This document shows positions 13,043 to 16,337 of a stretch of 16,337 nt of DNA, piece after piece. The stretch lies in contig CAJWSN010000012.1 of the NCBI GenBank assembly GCA_913046175.1, positions 1 to 16,337 on the forward strand. Reading direction: 5' to 3'. The notes beneath the pieces are model-generated. The model did not search any database, was not told the origin of the DNA, and saw only the letters and a program-made list of their open reading frames with translations. Position 1 is the first letter of the stretch, and each line of letters starts with the position of its first letter. The position numbers and the translations under genes were made by a program. The stretch comes from an uncultured Opitutia bacterium (GTDB taxonomy: Bacteria; Verrucomicrobiota; Verrucomicrobiia; Opitutales; JABJCN01).

Positions 13043-16000
13043 TCAACCTGCCTCTTTTTCGGAAGTTTCCAGTCTGGCGGGGCGAGAAACCCCCAAAGTA
13101 TCAATTTTAAGCCTACGGTAACTGGGCAAACCGGTTCCCGCAGGAATCAGGTTGCCCATGATGACATTCTCCTTAAATCCCCGAAGCTCATCCTGTTTAC
13201 CAAGAGTGGATGCCTCCGTTAAAACCCTGGTAGTCTCCTGAAAAGATGCCGCTGATATAAAGCTTTCCGTCTCAAGGGAGGCCTTTGTAATGCCAAGCAG
13301 AATGGGTTCCCCTTCCGATGGTTTACCACCCGCCTCAACTATTTCCTCGTTGGCCGCCATAAAGGCAAACTTGCTAATCTGTTCCCCCCAGAAATATGCC
13401 GAATCACCGGGGTCGGAAATTCGAATCTTGTGCAACATGCGGGAAATAATAACCTCGATGTGCTTGTCATTGATCGTCACCCCCTGTGCACGATAGACTT
13501 TCTGGATTTCGCGAAGAAGATAGTCTGTAACAGCCGATGGACCAAGAATGTCCAGGATTTCATGCGGATCCGCGGAACCCTCGGTAAGATGTTGTCCTTT
13601 ATGAACAACATCACCCGGTTGTACAATAATGTGCTTGGTATGCGGGATAAGGTGCTCTTCCACATCGCCGGACTCCTCATTGGTAACAAGAAGGCGCTTC
13701 TTTGTTCGCACCGTGCCAGACATGGAGACCACACCGTCAATTTTTGCCATTTCCGCTGCTTCTTTCGGGCGCCTGGCCTCAAATAGTTCAGCAACACGAG
13801 GCAGTCCCCCTGTAATATCCTGCGTCTTGGTCAATTGACGGGGTGTCTTGGCAAGAGGTGCGCCCCGAGCCACCTTGTCATTTTCACTCACAGATAGCAT
13901 GGCTCCGGTTGGAATGGAATACGTTGCCTGCAAGTTTCCTTTGTCGTCCAGAATTTCAATCTGTGGATTAAGATCCTCCTTGTGTTCAGTCACGATGTAT
14001 GCCTCCCGTCCGGTGGACTCGTCAAATTCCTTGCGGATGGTCACGCCCACAATCATGTCATGGAAGCGAACCTCGCCTGCCTTTTCAGAGAGAATGGGTA
14101 TGTTGTGTGGATCCCAACGCGCTAGTATCTCACCCTTCTTGATCCTGCCTCCATCTGGTACAGTGAGAACCGCACCGGCAACAATATTATAGTCCTCAAC
14201 CTGTCGCTCATTTTCGTCAAAAATCAGGATTGATCCGGTTTTATTAAGGATAACGTAAAGTTTTTCCTTGTTGGCGCCCTGAATCTCAACAAGACGCAGC
14301 CCCTTGTATGAAACGCGTCCACCGACACGAATCTTGATTTCCGGGGTGCGGAAAACCTGGCTGGCAATACCACCGATGTGGAATGTACGCATTGTGAGCT
14401 GGGTGCCAGGCTCTCCGATGGATTGTGCTGCGATAATACCCACGGCAGTACCTTTCTTAACCAAATCATTTGTTGAAGGGTCAATACCATACTCCAACGC
14501 AGTAATCCCATTGATTTGACGGGTACTCAAAGGTGACAGAATCTTCACCCTTGAGACACCAAGTTCCTCAAGAATCCGGGATTTTTTCCTGCTGATAATT
14601 TCCCCGTTCTGGACCAGCACCTCCTTCGGGTTCTGGGGATGATGGATATCCTCGGAGCTACAGCGCCCCTCAATCCTGTCACGAAGGGGTACAATTTCCT
14701 GGTCGCCTTCAAAGATGGCCTCTTTCCACACACCATCACGACGGTTGTCATCCTTTTCATTGATAATACAGTCCATGGCCACATCGCAAAGTTTACGGGT
14801 AAGGTATCCAGCATCAGCAGTCTTGAGCGCGGTGTCGGCAAGACCTTTGCGAGCCCCATGGGTAGAGATAAAATATTCCAAGACGGAAAGTCCCTCCCGG
14901 AATGAGGAGAGGATTGGTCGTTCAATGATTTCACCCGATGGTTTGGCCATTAGTCCCCGGGTTCCACAAAGCTGGCGCACCTGCTGGCGGTTGCCGCGGG
15001 CACCGGAGTCCATCATAATGTAAACTGGATTTACCTCCTCACGATCGCCGTTGCGAAGGAGCCCCTTGAAGACGGCTTCTGAAATCTCATCCGTTGCGCC
15101 AGTCCAAATATCAATCACCTTGTTGTAGCGCTCACCCGGGGTAATAATCCCTTGGCGGTACTGATCATCCACCTTGTCTATTTCCTTGCGGGCGCTTTCA
15201 ACAACAACGGCCTTATCTCCAGGAATGATCATATCATCTATTCCAATCGATATGCCAGCCTCAGTTGCCTGACGAAATCCAAGATCCTTCATGTCATCAA
15301 GAACCATGATTGTCTTTTCCTTTCCACAGGCGTTGAAGGTTTGCAGGATCAAGTCACCAAGTTTGCTTTTGGTGGCGGGATGGTTAAAGAACCCAATTTC
15401 GTTGGGCCAAATCGAATTAAAAATGACGCGCCCAACTGTGGTTCGAATCACCTTTCCGTGAGGGTTCCCAAATGTGGTCTCCTTTTCAAAGTCAGGATTT
15501 ACGAAGTCTATCCAATTGTGCTTGCTAAGAACCCCGTCAGATTCAGCCAGGATTACTTCCTCCAAGCTGCTTAACAATGGCAGGCGCTCCTTGTCACCCG
15601 GCTCCCGCCGAGGCTTTAAGGTGAGATAATACGAACCCAGAACAATATCCTGGGAAGGCGTCAGGATTGGTTTTCCACTGGAGGGGGAAAATATGTTGTG
15701 GGTAGCCATCATGAGGAGCTTGGTCTCCATAATCGCCTCCACGGAGAGTGGCACATGAACAGCCATCTGATCGCCATCGAAGTCGGCATTGTATGCCGTA
15801 CAGACAAGCGGGTGGACACGGATCGCATCCCCCTCAATCAACGCAGGCTCAAAAGCCTGGATGGAAAGTCTGTGAAGCGTGGGGGCACGGTTGAGAAGCA
15901 CTGGGTGGCCCTTGGTTACTTCTTCCAGAATATCCCAAACTTCGGGAGTCTTGCGCTCGATCATCTTACGGGCACCTCGAACCGTGTGCACAAAGCCGAG

Positions 16001-16337
16001 TTCCTTCAGCCGGCGGATGATAAATGGTTCAAAAAGAACCAAAGCCATCTTCTTGGGCAGACCGCACTGGTGTAGTTTCAACTCTGGGCCAATAACGATT
16101 ACAGATCGACCGGAGTAATCCACACGCTTGCCAAGCAGGTTTTGGCGAAAGCGACCTTGTTTACCCTTAAGCATGTCACTCAGGGACTTGAGGGGGCGAT
16201 TCCCCGCGCCGGTCACAGCCCGGCCATGCCGACCATTATCCAGGAGCGCATCCACTGCTTCCTGGAGCATCCTTTTTTCGTTGTGAATAATTACATCCGG
16301 CGTCTTCAACTGCAAAAGATTCTTTAGGCGATTATTG
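13043..16337 (-). CDS. rpoC: DNA-directed RNA polymerase subunit beta' (partial, N-terminus outside window)
   Basis: Largest catalytic subunit of RNA polymerase. 1097 residues are visible; compared with E. coli beta' about the first 310 (clamp and N-terminal zinc finger) lie beyond the right edge. The frame is open to the edge, so the in-frame TTG at 16315 is an internal Leu and not a start. Visible landmarks are the switch-2/rudder region (QGRFRQNLLGKRVDYSGRSV), the Mg-binding loop NADFDGDQMAVH (NADFDGD at 15770-15790) with its three catalytic aspartates, the bridge helix (SGARGNRQQVRQLCGTRGLM), the trigger loop (GTQLTMRTFHIGG) and the C-terminal ITKASLETESFISAASFQET block. Oddity: all four cysteines of the C-terminal zinc site are replaced although flanking sequence aligns without gaps. 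rpsL follows after 188 bases. Identity is certain. Confidence 0.99.
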   Translation of the reverse strand, partial: NNRLKNLLQLKTPDVIIHNEKRMLQEAVDALLDNGRHGRAVTGAGNRPLKSLSDMLKGKQGRFRQNLLGKRVDYSGRSVIVIGPELKLHQCGLPKKMALVLFEPFIIRRLKELGFVHTVRGARKMIERKTPEVWDILEEVTKGHPVLLNRAPTLHRLSIQAFEPALIEGDAIRVHPLVCTAYNADFDGDQMAVHVPLSVEAIMETKLLMMATHNIFSPSSGKPILTPSQDIVLGSYYLTLKPRREPGDKERLPLLSSLEEVILAESDGVLSKHNWIDFVNPDFEKETTFGNPHGKVIRTTVGRVIFNSIWPNEIGFFNHPATKSKLGDLILQTFNACGKEKTIMVLDDMKDLGFRQATEAGISIGIDDMIIPGDKAVVVESARKEIDKVDDQYRQGIITPGERYNKVIDIWTGATDEISEAVFKGLLRNGDREEVNPVYIMMDSGARGNRQQVRQLCGTRGLMAKPSGEIIERPILSSFREGLSVLEYFISTHGARKGLADTALKTADAGYLTRKLCDVAMDCIINEKDDNRRDGVWKEAIFEGDQEIVPLRDRIEGRCSSEDIHHPQNPKEVLVQNGEIISRKKSRILEELGVSRVKILSPLSTRQINGITALEYGIDPSTNDLVKKGTAVGIIAAQSIGEPGTQLTMRTFHIGGIASQVFRTPEIKIRVGGRVSYKGLRLVEIQGANKEKLYVILNKTGSILIFDENERQVEDYNIVAGAVLTVPDGGRIKKGEILARWDPHNIPILSEKAGEVRFHDMIVGVTIRKEFDESTGREAYIVTEHKEDLNPQIEILDDKGNLQATYSIPTGAMLSVSENDKVARGAPLAKTPRQLTKTQDITGGLPRVAELFEARRPKEAAEMAKIDGVVSMSGTVRTKKRLLVTNEESGDVEEHLIPHTKHIIVQPGDVVHKGQHLTEGSADPHEILDILGPSAVTDYLLREIQKVYRAQGVTINDKHIEVIISRMLHKIRISDPGDSAYFWGEQISKFAFMAANEEIVEAGGKPSEGEPILLGITKASLETESFISAASFQETTRVLTEASTLGKQDELRGFKENVIMGNLIPAGTGLPSYRRLKIDTLGVSRPARLETSEKEAG

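Noticed and set aside
12871..13104. 77-codon minus-strand ORF in the rpoC-rpsL gap
   Set aside because: It overlaps the end of rpoC, is Phe/Leu-rich from AT-rich DNA, and resembles no known protein.
16315..16317. TTG as a start codon of rpoC
   Set aside because: The frame continues to the right edge with the conserved NNRLKNL residues; the codon is an internal Leu and the gene is cut by the window.

Overview
The window is one long leftward (minus-strand) block of transcription and translation genes. Reading 5' to 3' on the minus strand, from the right edge to the left: rpoC (5' end cut off by the window edge), rpsL, rpsG, fusA, rpsJ, rplC, rplD, rplW, rplB, rpsS, rplV, rpsC, rplP, rpmC, rpsQ, rplN, rplX, rplE, rpsN, rpsH, rplF, rplR, rpsE, rplO. 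This is the tail of the rpoBC cluster followed by the joined str, S10 and spc clusters. The organism is a bacterium, probably a Verrucomicrobiota member (Opitutae-like). That rests on family resemblance of RpoC, L2 and EF-G, and on fusA running straight into rpsJ with no tuf gene between, an order shared with chlamydiae. It is an inference, not a database result.

Layout: 13043-16337 rpoC; 12855-13042 a 188-base gap, the only long gap in the cluster; 11900-12854 rpsL, rpsG and the start of fusA; 9740-11902 fusA; 4880-9726 the S10 cluster (rpsJ to rpmC); 557-4863 rpsQ and the spc-type genes down to rplO. Gaps inside the cluster are 2 to 61 bases, rplD and rplW overlap by four bases, and I see no internal terminator. 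The products assemble together: RNA polymerase beta', the decoding-centre proteins S12 and S7, the translocase EF-G, and proteins of both ribosomal subunits.

The expected order breaks at the left end. Where secY normally follows rplO, 1-554 holds a short coiled-coil-like ORF that loses its frame, then an internal slice of a biotin-dependent acyl-CoA carboxyltransferase (about 70-372), then 69 bases at 23% GC that do not continue that protein. This looks like a rearranged or chimeric contig end.

I found no new defence or mobile system. The points most worth a second look are: loss of all four C-terminal zinc ligands in RpoC; scarce Shine-Dalgarno sequences with a strong preference for C just before the ATG (16 of 23 starts); replaced or extended C-terminal tails in L24, L29 and L15; and the broken left end.
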